Origin: Ehretia macrophylla
Lineage: Eukaryota > Streptophyta > Magnoliopsida > Boraginales > Ehretiaceae
Assembly (NCBI GenBank): GCA_037974665.1
Contig: CM075783.1
Coordinates: 12,357,762-12,421,761 of the forward strand
Length of the DNA: 64,000 nt
Direction: 5' to 3'
Made by a program: the position numbers and the translations under genes. Under the pieces are notes generated by a model that saw only the letters and a program-made list of their open reading frames with translations, was not told where the DNA came from and ran no database searches. This document shows, one piece after another, positions 12,098-23,933 of the stretch (positions within the stretch are counted from its first letter, which is position 1; each line of letters begins with the position of its first letter).

Positions 12098-12555
12098 CCC
12101 CCAATTTGGATTGCACATGGGAAAGGAAAGGAAAGTAAAGTAGAGGAAGAAAAATAAAGGAAATGAAAGGAAAATAAATCTCTTGTTTGGATTGCAAAAA
12201 AATAATAAGAGAAAGGAAATGAAAGAAATTTATAATTTGTTGTTTGGATTAGAGAAGTAAAGGAAATGAAAGGATAATTTTAGATGAAAAATTACCTTAT
12301 TATCCTTTTTTATTAGATAGTCATAGAAAGAATTAAGGATAAATTAGTCTTTTTATTTATTTTCCTTTCCTTTCCCTCCATTTTACCCCAAATTGGAAGG
12401 ATTGTAAAATCCTTCTCATTAAAGGAAATGGAGGGATTTTGGAACCCCTCCAATTCCTTTATTGAAACTGAAAATGCAATCCAAACATGGGGAGAGATTC
12501 CCTAATCCCTCCCCTTCCTTTACTTTCCTTTAAAAAAACCAATCCAAACAAGCTG
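12098..12555. mobile_element. Tourist/PIF-Harbinger-like MITE
   Basis: Ends are CCCCCAATTTGGATTG and, complemented, CAGCTTGTTTGGATTGG, flanked by TTA at 12095-12097 and 12556-12558. Copy B at 19971-19973 has the empty site GTTCTTTTAAAC with a single TTA. The 458-bp interior is rich in GGAAAGGAAAG runs whose complement appears at the other end. It is noncoding. Confidence 0.85.
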
Positions 12556-13115
12556 TTAAACTTTTACTTGGAGATGTGAACCATTTAAATTGTGTCTTTG
12601 GTTTTAGATGTTCTGGCATACCACATTATTTGTGAATTTTAGTTTAAATATGTTTAGCGTCTTGCGAATTCAAGGGCATTCCTTCTTAAGTGTGCGACAG
12701 TCACGCTTTCTGAGATTTTCTCTTGATGAATTTTTGGGGGGCGTGATAATATCATTTGCTGATGCGAGAAGATCGTAATTGTGCGATGGTGAAGTGCTCT
12801 CTTCTTTAATAATTGGTTTTAAAATTTTTTAAATAGCTTCTCTAATTACAGGGATAAACTACATACATGTAGCTTTCCAGATCATGCTATTTGCGTGAAC
12901 TTTGTGCTCCTAATACATATCTATGTTGGAATATTTTTCTATTATATAAGTTGTCGTTAATTATTTTTGATTTATAAAATAAGTTGGATATTTGATTCAT
13001 AAATTGATTTGTGATCATATTGTTTTAAGTCTACATGATAAATTTATACAATTAATTTTATGTGTAAATCTGTATATTTTGACAAAATATTTTATGAAAA
13101 GACATATTAAAATAA

Positions 13116-13256
13116 GGGTCGTTCTTCAAAACGACCCAATTGCATTAGAACATTTCCCAATGCAATTGGGTCGTTGGTTGATATACACGTCCAATGCATC
13201 CCAATACATTGAGAATTTGGAACATTTTGAAAACGTCTAAATTCTTAGACGTTTTT
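13116..13256. repeat. Pair of short hairpins
   Basis: AACGACCCAATTGCATT is followed after a short loop by its near-perfect complement AATGCAATTGGGTCGTT. About 60 bp later AACGTCTAA and TTAGACGTT form a second stem. The same structures recur in copy B near 20535-20675. They could be a small MITE remnant or structured RNA; no function is assigned. Confidence 0.6.
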
Positions 13257-13532
13257 AAAAAAATTTCTTAAAATAAACTATATAAATACATGATTAAGTC
13301 CTATCAAATTTTGAGGAGTTGTCATTCAATTCTCAGAATTGACTAGGTCCCATCAAATTTTCATTGTTGTCATTCGATTCTCAAAATTGATTAGGTCCCC
13401 TCAAAATTGACTAGGTTCCATCAAATTTAATTAGGTGCTCCCAAGTTGGCATTGTACTCTGACCAAAAAACCAAAAAAGTTGGCACTGTATTAAAGGTAA
13501 TTATATATTTTATTATTGGTAATTCTTGTGGC

Positions 13533-13620
13533 ATATATAGGTGTTCATGTACAAACCACGGCTCGCGTTTTGTGACATATATAGGTGTTCATGTACAAAC
13601 CACGGCTCGCGTTTTGTGAC
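13533..13620 (+). repeat. 44-bp perfect tandem duplication
   Basis: ATATATAGGTGTTCATGTAC and the bases after it, ending TTTTGTGAC, occur twice back to back (13533-13576 and 13577-13620). Copy B of the large duplication has the unit once, near 20950, so it arose after the large duplication or was lost in copy B. Confidence 0.85.
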
Positions 13621-14108
13621 TTTTTTTTGGATGATAAGAGAAATTTAATTGATAGAATTTGATTATCGAATTATTTAGCAGAATTTGATCACCAACGAAT
13701 AAAGCTCAGTATGCAGAGTTTTATTCTAAGGATGCACCAGATAAGTCAAGAACGAAATTTTAAAAATAGAGTGAGGATTTAAACTGTGACCAATCACAAA
13801 TTTTTCCCGTACTTTAATCACTGGAGCGATACCCTGAGAGCTTCGTGGTCATTTTTCACAATGAAATGTTTTGCTTAACATGGTTGGACCTACCTTCTAT
13901 TTCATTGACAAGTTCCTTTTCTCTTTATCGAATTATCGTTTCACTAAAAGGAGAAATTTCAAACCTACCCAATGATCGCAGATTCAGTCATGAGGATATT
14001 GAGGAAGCCTAAAGGCCGATTACAAATCCAATCTGGGGTTAAAGTGCTTAAATCTAACACGTTTAGTAATATAATAAGGAACTTTATTATGTTAAACATA
14101 AATTAGTC

Positions 14109-14172
14109 CGTAAAGTCAAAGGACAACGCATTTCCCACCTAAATGCGTAAATGCGTTGTCCTTTTGACGTTA
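14109..14172. repeat. Long-stem hairpin
   Basis: GTCAAAGGACAACGCATTT and AAATGCGTTGTCCTTTTGAC form a stem of about 20 bp with a short loop, extended by weaker pairing on both sides. It is conserved in copy B near 21500-21558 with a compatible sequence. Confidence 0.65.
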
Positions 14173-15605
14173 TGGACAAATTCGAACGTTGAACCGGTAT
14201 AGGAATAGAATAGTACTACAGAAAAATTGTGTATTAACCACGAGTTGTGATTAAGATGATAAATGAATTATTAGTAGACGGATTTTATCTACAAAGTCAA
14301 AAGTTCAAAATTCACTCTGAAAGTAATTTATGGCCAAAAATATCCTTAAATCCTGAACGAAGATTAGTCTCATACTTTTAAGTGTGAAAATAAAAAAAAA
14401 AGTGTACTGTAGATGATAATTGGACAGCTTTTGTAAATAAAACGTGAAAGCAATTGCTTAACATGAGGTCATCAAGCTTTTTCAATTCACGACTCAGAAT
14501 TTTCAAAGGATCTCCTTAGTCTAACTATGAAATTTTAATTTTTAAGTCATAAAGATTTTAATAATAGATTTTTGGTTAAAAGTACTATTAAACAAAAGTT
14601 ATTGACTGTTTAACCTATGTTAAATAATATTAAATTTTTAAAAAATTTAAAAACAATATATAATTTAAAAAAATATAAAGAAATACATTTAGGAAAGAAA
14701 AAAAACAACCTGTCATATTATAGAAAAAAAATTTCATAAAAATCTATTTTAAAAGATTCCAATTTAAAACTTCTTCAGCTACAAGTTGAGAACGTAGAAG
14801 TGGAAAACTGCTACGTGATCGTGTCAAAGTCTACGAAACCAATCATGTGAATCACATTTAAAAAATGCTACAAGTGATAATATAATTTAAGTCGGTATGA
14901 GGATTTTTTTTTTTTTTTTTTTTCAACGAGCTAGGCTAATCACCTTGGCTAGAAAATCTAAAGAAAATATCAAATTGTCAAACAAAGATCACGACAATTA
15001 TGGAAGCATCAAAACTATTATCTTACTCCAAGTAGGCAATAATTTTCTATTCGCAATATTAGCAACTTGAATGACAAAAAAGAAAAGAAGAATATTAGCA
15101 ATTTGCATAAATTGAAAGACGTGCATTATAATTCACATTTTTCTATATACTCTATCTATTATCCCAATCGGTGATATATATCTATTTTATAGGATAAATT
15201 GCAAAAAAACCTTTAATGCATTTGTTAAAATTACCCGTTAGATTTTATAATATAGCAAAAATCTAATAATCTTTTTATGATCTATAAGAGGGCTCGTTGG
15301 ACAAATAAAGATAATAAGTCATATTCTTAAAAATGATAAGTATTTGTTCCCAGGGTATGGTTGGGATGGTAAGGATGGAGAGTGATCCTGTAGTTGATAC
15401 AAGTTCGATTTCTCTCACCTTCTTCTGAGTTTCCGTTCCTAATATACATGATGCATTTTTGGGACAAGACTCTGCACTTCAAGTTTTGTTCACACTCAAC
15501 TTATTAGATTAGACAATGCAATACATGCTCTACTTATCCACAAATTAAGTTAAGTAATAGTGTCTAATTCCTCACACACTGAGATAGGTGAGAATATTTC
15601 CCTTA

Positions 15606-15919
15606 GGCTATCCTTACCAGAGGTAGTAAAATAAAAAACATACTAAATTTGAAAATTTTTAGAGATCCAAACATTATTTTTGATTTAAATATACATGGGA
15701 CTTACCACTTTTTACAACTTTTAAGGCAAAATGGGTCTCTAAATTACATTTGGGGTGCTAAATTTAGAGACCCAAATGTAATTTAGAGACTCATTTTGTC
15801 TCAAAAGTTGTGAAAAGTGGTGGGTCCCGTGTATATTTAAATCAAAAACAATGTTTGAGTCTCTAAAAATTTTCAAATTTAGTATGTTTTATATTTTAGC
15901 ACCTCTGATAAGAATAGCC
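15606..15919. mobile_element. TTA-target foldback MITE
   Basis: Begins GGCTATCCTTACCAGAGGT and ends with the complement of a near-identical sequence (ACCTCTGATAAGAATAGCC). The arms pair over about 140 bp each. TTA flanks it at 15603-15605 and 15920-15922. Copy B shows the empty site TTTCCCTTATTATAAA near 22426-22440. It is related at its ends to the MITE at 38861. Confidence 0.88.
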
Positions 15920-16244
15920 TTATTATAAAAAAATCACAAGTATTATTAAATTATTACACTATCTATAATTTAGTTTCCAGTTTCATTAAAACACCCTCAA
16001 AGATGACATAGACTACTTTTGTTGGGCTACACAAAGAAGTCTTTCTTGACATATCACTCCACGTGTCTGTGTGTATCATGATGAAAATTCTTTGGTCAAG
16101 GTGATCATCAATTTTAGAGACACCAGGTGAATACTACAATATGTAAGAGTAGACTGATAGTCAATCCGGACTAACCAAAAAAATTATCGAACATATCAAA
16201 TAGTTGCTATCTATGTTAATGTAAAAGATTCAAAATTCAAATCT

Positions 16245-19200
16245 TTTCTCATTCCGGCTTTGTTTTCTTGAATCTATATCTTCGCAGATGGTGAGAATTA
16301 GGTGATATCGCTTGGGGATTAAGGACTAGACTGTAACGCCCCGATCCCTCACGAGACCGGATGCTCTAATAACCATGCTATTCTCAACCCAATACCAAGC
16401 CCGGTCACAAAATTTAGGAAAAACGGACAGAGTCTCCCCTGTACCGTGGACATTCTGAAAACCTGTAAACACTCAATAAAGTCACAACATAACAAGATAT
16501 TCATTTATAACTAAAGATCTTAGCTTTAAGGTCATCCGAGCCTTAAGACATACAGACAGTTTAGATACACATAAGCATGCATTCATAACTTAACTTCTTT
16601 ACAAAACCGCTTATCATGCCACTCCATGATAGCATTGAACATTCTTAGAAATTAAAGCCAACCATACACCCGTTCATTCACACCCAAGCATGCAACGTAG
16701 CTAGAAGCAAAAGCAAAAGTTATTACATGCCACAATTCCATAACACTTACTACATCCACTTAGCCTTCAAACTTGCAACTACTCAAATATATATACATAA
16801 GCCCTTAGGCTCCAAAATAGAATAGAAAGTAGAACAATTAAGGTCTTCCACAGTTTAGCAGGCAATCACTCAAGTAATAGCACACAGCAATCAGGTCAAC
16901 TCCTCCAACTGCATCACCTGAAACATGTTTAGCGAGGTATGAGCAATCACAATTGTCCAGTGAGGGATAAGGTCTACCAGGGACGTGCAATGCAGCAGTT
17001 AGTACAAATAAAACATTTTACAAACAAAGAACAATTGAAACAACAAGTTACCACACATTAAAAAAGATACGATTCACTTGTTCTTCAATCACGAACCACG
17101 AGCCACGAACTGAAATCCCAATGTAATAATGACACTGTTATCGATAAGCCGGCATCCCCTTATAACTCCAAAATGGGTGTACTCTGGATGTACCCCGAAT
17201 TCCTACGACCCAACTCTCCCTGGGCGGCATCCTAAGCGAGAGAGGGACTAGGTAACCATGGTAGCCGAGGTATACTGGCAAGCCCGATGCCGCCCGGTTT
17301 TCACGACACTACCATGCCCAAATGGTTGCGTAACCACAATGCAATGCACTCAAAATGATAACAATAGAATACATCAATAAACACATGATTGAGGGACAAC
17401 AAAGTAGGTTGCCCTCACACACAATATATAGACAATAAGTGCACATAATCTAAGTACAAGTAAATAAACTATTATGTATATAAGGATGAAGTCTCATTCA
17501 CCTCTATCAAGCTCCACAATGCAAGATTGGCTTCAAATCACTCTCAATCACCTTGAACATAAAGTTAAACATTATTTCAATTACTCTTTAACTACAACAT
17601 TCATTAATTATCCAATTAGGTTAGCTAACTCATAATTTACTTAATTAACATACAACCATCTAATATACAAACAATATAACTAACAACAATAAAATCGTGA
17701 TATAAGCATGTTCTACAATCATTTTAAAGAGCATTTTAAGCATAGATAACCATATTTAATTCCATAATAGTACTATCAATTTATAAAGCCATTAATTCAT
17801 ACTTATTCTCTTCACAATTAACTCAATATAAAACTCAAGGAAAACACTTAGAACTATGGAAATACAATTACTATAAACAAGAATTCACTTAGAATCTTCA
17901 ATTCAAGAAAAACAATTATGCAATTTAGTTCATGAAACATTCTCTGGATAACGCCATATCTTAGATAATCACCCATAACCACCTAACCCATCAAGTCTAA
18001 TCAAAACTTAGCAAATAATCCAATTTTATTCCGAAAGCCCCTTTCGTAAACCCAACTAAAAATCTATCTTCTAAGCAACATGAGGACACTACGAGCATTC
18101 CAAGCATTCAACGGTCACTAACCTACCACAAGGAAGTTCTACAAACACCTAAAACACTAGAACAAACCAATTGCCCTAAATGTCCCTCTTTATGTTCTAG
18201 TCATTCTAACCAACTTCTAGCCATCTTTTAATGAGTTTAAGCAAACATTTAAGCCATCTAGCATTAATGGCACCTAATAGAAACACTAAAACCATCAATT
18301 GAACAAAAGTCACAAAAACTCAATAGAATACTATTCTTTTCTCTAACTTTCTGAAACTATCACATCCCAACGAGCTATGATAATAGAAATCTGTTTTCAC
18401 CACGCAAACCTATCCATATTATGATCCATTTAAATGCAAAGAAAACCCGTTTAAACTATAACAATCATAAAACTCCATTCGTCCCTTTAGTTGATTTATA
18501 CTACAACTAAGTTAACCAATCACCCAACTAATGCCATAATCATACCAAACGTGCTTCCATGACCTCTCAAGACAATGCCAACACTCAAACTGAGCAAATT
18601 CCACACTTGGTCAAAACATCCCCTTTGCAATTCAAGGCTAATTAGCTTCCAAACGTAATACGAAGTTCAAGGTACGCAACCAAGCTATACTACCTTCCTA
18701 ATGACACTTAATGACACCACTTAGGACCTCAAAGTCATACAATTACCCGCATTGAGCCCGAAAGCCCCAAATTCTCTCTTTTGACTTTGTACTACACGTA
18801 CCTCAACCGTGACTCAAATGGGAGCTAACAAAGTTTAGTTAGGTCCTAAATAGCCTAGGATTACTAAATGTGGATGCCAATTCAACCCGGATTCGCGATA
18901 ACCCTGAAACCCTTTTCTAAAAGTCGGCTATTTCATTCTTTTGTTAGGTTATGAGCAATTAAATTTTATGGGGCCTTTACACTACTTTCATTAACATCTA
19001 AAGCACCTATTAGGATCATTGATTCAAGTTATAAAGTCCAATTTCACAAAACCCTAACATTCTCGTCACTATTCATGCCAAATATTCAACGAGTAATTTT
19101 AACCGATTAAACTACAAAACAATAGTATAAATTAGGTCTCTACTACTTATATATAACATAATAAACATATTTGAGCATTGCATTAGCATTTAAGAGCAAA

Positions 19201-22200
19201 ACAAGAAATTCAAGAAAGTTGTCACATTTTTGAAATGCAAAAATAGGTATGAAATCCCTCACCTATTGTGCTTAGGAGATCCTAGGAGGCTAGCAAACAC
19301 CCTAAACCACTTACACCTAGCTTGGCTTGGCTTGGAATGAGGATTTGTTGAGCAAAAATCTCTATTTCTCCTCATATGCTATTTTCGGATTTGCTACAGT
19401 ATTTTCAGCTTTTATCTTTTTTGTTTTTGTTTTTGTTTTATGAGCTTAATATGTGTGTGTGAGTATGTATGCTAAGTGGTGTTGAGTTGGGTGAGTGTTA
19501 AGTCTATAAAAATGAGTCTAATTAGCTTAAAAACGAGTCTCAATGCGCGTTAATATGTTAGCTAACTAAAACATAAAGTTTAACTACGTAACACTATTCA
19601 CTAGTTCAATAAAATATTTCCTAAACGAATGCTCTCAACACTAAATGCTCAAATGCACATTTTTCTCATTCCTAACATAATTAATGTGATTTAAGAAAAA
19701 TGCTAATTCGAAAAAAATAGATAGTTGGAAAACGTAATGAATAGTAACCAAGGAAAGCAACAAGTAAATGGATAGTGAAAATGCATAAACAATAGATGAA
19801 ACAGTTAATGAATAATGGTAATGTTCTCGGGCGTCACATAGACGACCTCATATAATGTCGGATCTTGTAGAACCTTGAAATAAATAGACTTTTATTGGCT
19901 TTAGACTTATTGGATTTTGAACTTTCATATGCTTATGGACTTATGGGATCATGTAAACTTTGGAGTTCTTTTAAACTTTTACTTGGAGATGTGAACCATT
20001 TAAATTGTGTCTTTGGTTTTAGATGTTCTGGCATACCACATTGTTTGTGAATTTTAGTTTAAATATGTTTAGCGCCTTGCGGATCCAAGAAGGGCATTTC
20101 TTCTTAGGTGCGCGGTAGTCACGCTTTTTGAGATTTTCTCTTGATGAATTTTTGGGGGCGTGATAATATCATTTGTTGATGTGAGAAGATCGTAATTGTG
20201 TGATGGTGAAGTGCTCTCTTCTTTAATAATTGGTTTTAAAAAAATTTAAATAGCTTCTCTAATTACAGGGATAAACTACATACATGTACCTTTCCAGATC
20301 ATGCTATTTGCGTGAACTTTGTGCTCCTAATACATATCTATGTTGGAATATTTTTCTATTATATAAGTTTTCGTTAATTATTTTTGATTTATAAAATAAG
20401 TTGGATATTTGATTCATAAATTGATTTGTGATCATATTGTTTTAAGTCCACATGATAAATTTATACAGTTAATTTTATGTGTTTATCTGTATATTTTGAC
20501 AATATTTTATGAAAAGACCTATTAAAATAAGGGTCGTTCTTCAAAACGACCCAATTGCATTAGAACATTTCCTAATGCAATTGGGTCGTTGGCTGATATA
20601 CACGTCCAATGCATCCCAATACATTGAGAATTTGGAACATTTTGAAAACGTCTAAATTCTTAGACGTTTCTAAAAAAAAATTTAAAATAAATTATATAAA
20701 TACATGATTAAGTCCCATCAAATTTTGAGGAGTTGTCATTCAATTCTCAAAATTGACTAGGTCCCATCAAATTTTCAGTTGTTGTCATTCGATTCTCAAA
20801 ATTAATTAGGTCCCCTCAAAATTGACTAGGTTCCACCAAATTTAATTAGGTGCTCCCAAGTTGGCATTGTACTCTGACCAAAAAAAACAAAAAAAGTTGG
20901 CACTGTATTAAAGGTAATTCTATATTTTTTTTTGGTAATTCTTGTGGCATATATAGGTGTTCATGTACAAATCATGGCTCGCGTTTTGTGACTTGTTTTT
21001 GGATGATAAATCAAATTCAATTAGTAGAGTTTGATCATTAAATTATTCGGTAAAATTTAATCATTAATAAGTAAAATTTAGTGTGTAGAGTTTTACTCTA
21101 AGGATACACCAGATAAGTCACAAACGAAATTTCAAAAATAGAGTAAGGATTTAAACCTGCAACCAATCACAAATTTTTCCCATACTTTAATCACTGGAGC
21201 GATACCCTGAGAGCTTCGTGGTCATTTTTCACAATGAAATGTTTTGCTTAACATGGTTGGACCTACCTTCTATTTCATTGACAAGTTCCTTTTCTCTTTA
21301 TCGAATTAACGTTTCACTAAAAGGAGAAATTTCAAAAAGAGCCTCTCAACCTACCCAATGATCGCAGATTCAGTCATGAGAATATTGAGGAAGCCTAAAG
21401 GTCGATTACAAATCCAATCTGGGGTTAAAGTGCTTAAATCTAACACGTTTAGTAATATAATAAGGAACTTTATTATGTTAAACATAAATTAGTACGTAAA
21501 GTCAAAGGACAACGCATTTCCCACCTCAATGCGTAAATGCGTTGTCCTTTTGACGTTGTGGACAAATTCGAACGTTGAACCGGTATAGGAATAGAATAGT
21601 ATTACAGAAAAATTGTGTAGTAACCACTGAGTTGTGATTAAGATGATAAATGAATTATTAATAGACGGATTTTATTTACAAAGTCAAGAGTTCGAAATTC
21701 ACTCTGAAAGCAGTTTGTGGCCAAAAACATCCTTGAATCCTGAGCGAAGATTAGTCTCATACTTTCAAGTGTGAAAATACCTCATGGCTTTTAAAAAAAA
21801 AGTGTACTGTAGATGATAATTGGACAGCTTTTGTAAATAAAACGTGAAAGCAATTGCTTAACATATGAGGTGAGGTCATCAAGCTTTTTCAATTCACGAC
21901 TCAATTTTCTAAGTATCCTTTAGTATAACTGTGAAATTTTAATTTTTGAATTGTAAAATTTTTAATAATAAAATTTTAATTAGAAATGCTATTGAACAAA
22001 AACTCTTAACTGTTTGGCTTATATTGAATAATATTGAATTTTTAGAAAATTTAAGGACAATATAAATTTTTTTAAAATATGAAAGGATACATTTAAAAAA
22101 ATAAAAAAAACCAACCTCACATATTATATAAAAATAATTTTACAAAAATTTATTTTAAAAAATTCCAATTTAAAACTTCTACAGCTACAAGTTGAGAATG

Positions 22201-22782
22201 TAGAAGTGGAAAACTGCTACGTGATCGTGTCAACGTCTACGAAACCAATCATGTGAATCACATTTAAAAAATGCTACAAGTGATAATATAATTTAAGTCG
22301 GTATGAGGATTTTTTTTTTTTTTTTTCAACTAGCTAGGCTAATCACCTTGGCTAGAAAATCTAAAGAAAATATCAAATTGTCAAACAAAGATCACGACAA
22401 TTATGGAAGCATCAAAGATTAGTTTCCCTTATTATAAAAAAAATCACAAGTATTATTAAATTATTACACTATCTATAATTTAGTTTCCAGTTTCATTAAA
22501 ACACCCTCAAAGATAACATAGACTACTTTTGTTGGTCTACACAAAGAAGTCTTTCTTGACATATCAATCCACGTGTCTGTGTGTATCACATGATGAAATT
22601 TTTTTGGTCAAGTTGATCATCAATTTTAAAAACAACGAGTGAACTTCACAATATGTAAGGATAGATTAATAGCCAATTTGAACTGACCAAAAAAATTCTC
22701 AAACATATCAAATAGTTGCTAAAAAGTAGAAATTGTTATTTATCTGTGTTAATGTAAAAGATTCAAAATTCAAATCTTTTCT
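16245..22782 (+). repeat. Tandem duplication, copy B
   Basis: Direct copy of 11881-16250, interrupted by the solo LTR at 16332-19838. After removing the LTR it is about 3.03 kb. The shortfall relative to copy A is explained by the two MITEs present only in A and a deletion of about 580 bp in B (A positions about 15014-15590). It has no credible gene. Confidence 0.9.
16332..19838 (+). mobile_element. Solo LTR in duplication copy B
   Basis: Starts TGTAACGCCCCGATCCCTC and ends TCTCGGGCGTCACA. TAGAC is duplicated at 16327-16331 and 19839-19843, and copy A near 11957 has the uninterrupted target GGACTAGACGACCTC. At 3507 bp it is the longest family member here. No gag-pol frame, primer-binding site or second LTR is seen. 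An internal block near 16920-16990 matches the TTGCTCA/CAGTGAGGGA region of the LTR at 1001. Confidence 0.88.
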
Positions 22783-22823
22783 TTTATCAATTTTTTTCTC
22801 TCAACTTCGTGTATGTTTTTTTC

Positions 22824-23924
22824 GGGATAAATTGCACCAATGGTCTTATATGTTTCACCAAAAATTCAGTTTAGTCCTACATGTTTTAAAAGTTTCGATT
22901 TAGTCTTATATATTTACCTAAAAATTTTAGTTTAGTCCTATATATTTCCTAAAGTTTCATATTAGTCCTTTCCATTAAAGTTGGGGTTAATTTTAACAAA
23001 AATTTGGTCATGTGATTGGCACATGAGCATGGCATGAGGCACAAAATTGGAAATGACATGTGTGGAAGAAAAAAGTTCTATTAGGTTCTAAATGTTTGCA
23101 AAAATGTTCAAATTAGTCATGAAAGTTTGCCAAGAGTTTCAAATTGGTCTTGAATGTTTGTAAAACAGTTCAAATTGGTCCTAAATATTTGCAAAAAGTT
23201 CATATTAGTCCTAAATGCACCAGATCAGAACCTTTTGTATCTGATAAGAATTGGACGATTCATGTTCAACGGTTGATATCTCACGATCTAATCGTTCAAA
23301 AATTGAACGGCCAACGCCATTGGACTCTTCGTTTGACAACAAACAATTTGAAGGTCTCCAATCACCAATCGGGTCAATGATCAACGTTGACCGTTGTTGT
23401 AACTTTCACGACTTTCTTCTCATATCCAGACCAACTCTAGCATCCTCCCATGGTGTGAGAAGTATGGTTGAACGACTCCTCTCATGAAAATGATTCTAAT
23501 GATCTACTCCAATATGAATTTGGAGCACCCGACGCCTACAAATCGAGAACTCACATCTCGGCTTTCTTTTTTTCTCCGACGATGATTCGGTTAATGGTGA
23601 CCGGCGTGGTTGGCTCCAACTTCTTCCTCTAGTCGCTACGAGTCCGATGGTACCCTTTGCATGTTGTGACGTGGTCAATTGAAGAAGATAAGGTGTCTTC
23701 TTCTTCCTTTGTTTTTGAGTTACTATTATGTGAATAGTAACTCAGGTTACTATTCCGATTTGGAGAATAGTTAAAGCAAAAAAGTCATTTTGGAGAATAA
23801 TAGAGGGCAGAAAAGTCATTTAGGAATTTTAAGTACACATATAGGTCTAAATTGAAACTTTTAAAATATATAATATTAAATTAAATTTTTAGTGAAACAT
23901 ATAAGACCATTGGTAAAATTTACC
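22824..23924. mobile_element. Non-autonomous Mutator-like element
   Basis: Ends are GGGATAAATTGCACCAATGG and, complemented, GGTAAATTTTACCAATGG. The pairing continues through repeated TTTAGTCCTA-type blocks for over 100 bp. Flanks GTTTTTTTC and TTTTTTGTC are a weak 9-bp duplication (7 of 9). The middle (about 23210-23700) is clearly more GC-rich than the arms and contains no convincing ORF. It could be captured host DNA, as in Pack-MULEs, but no source is recognised. Confidence 0.65.
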
Positions 23925-23933
23925 TTTTTTGTC

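Larger units (their letters stand above)
11881..16250 (+). repeat. Tandem duplication, copy A
   Basis: From TTTCTCATTCCGACTTTG to CAAATCTTTTCT, this stretch is repeated directly downstream at 16245-22782, often with long near-identical runs. The two copies abut at CTTTTCTCATTCCG. Copy A has two MITEs that copy B lacks and keeps about 580 bp (15014-15590) that copy B has lost. No credible gene is seen in either copy. Confidence 0.9.

Noticed and set aside
23144..23680. ORFs in the GC-richer interior of the Mutator-like element
   Set aside because: Three overlapping frames with no recognised domain; better treated as noncoding or captured sequence.
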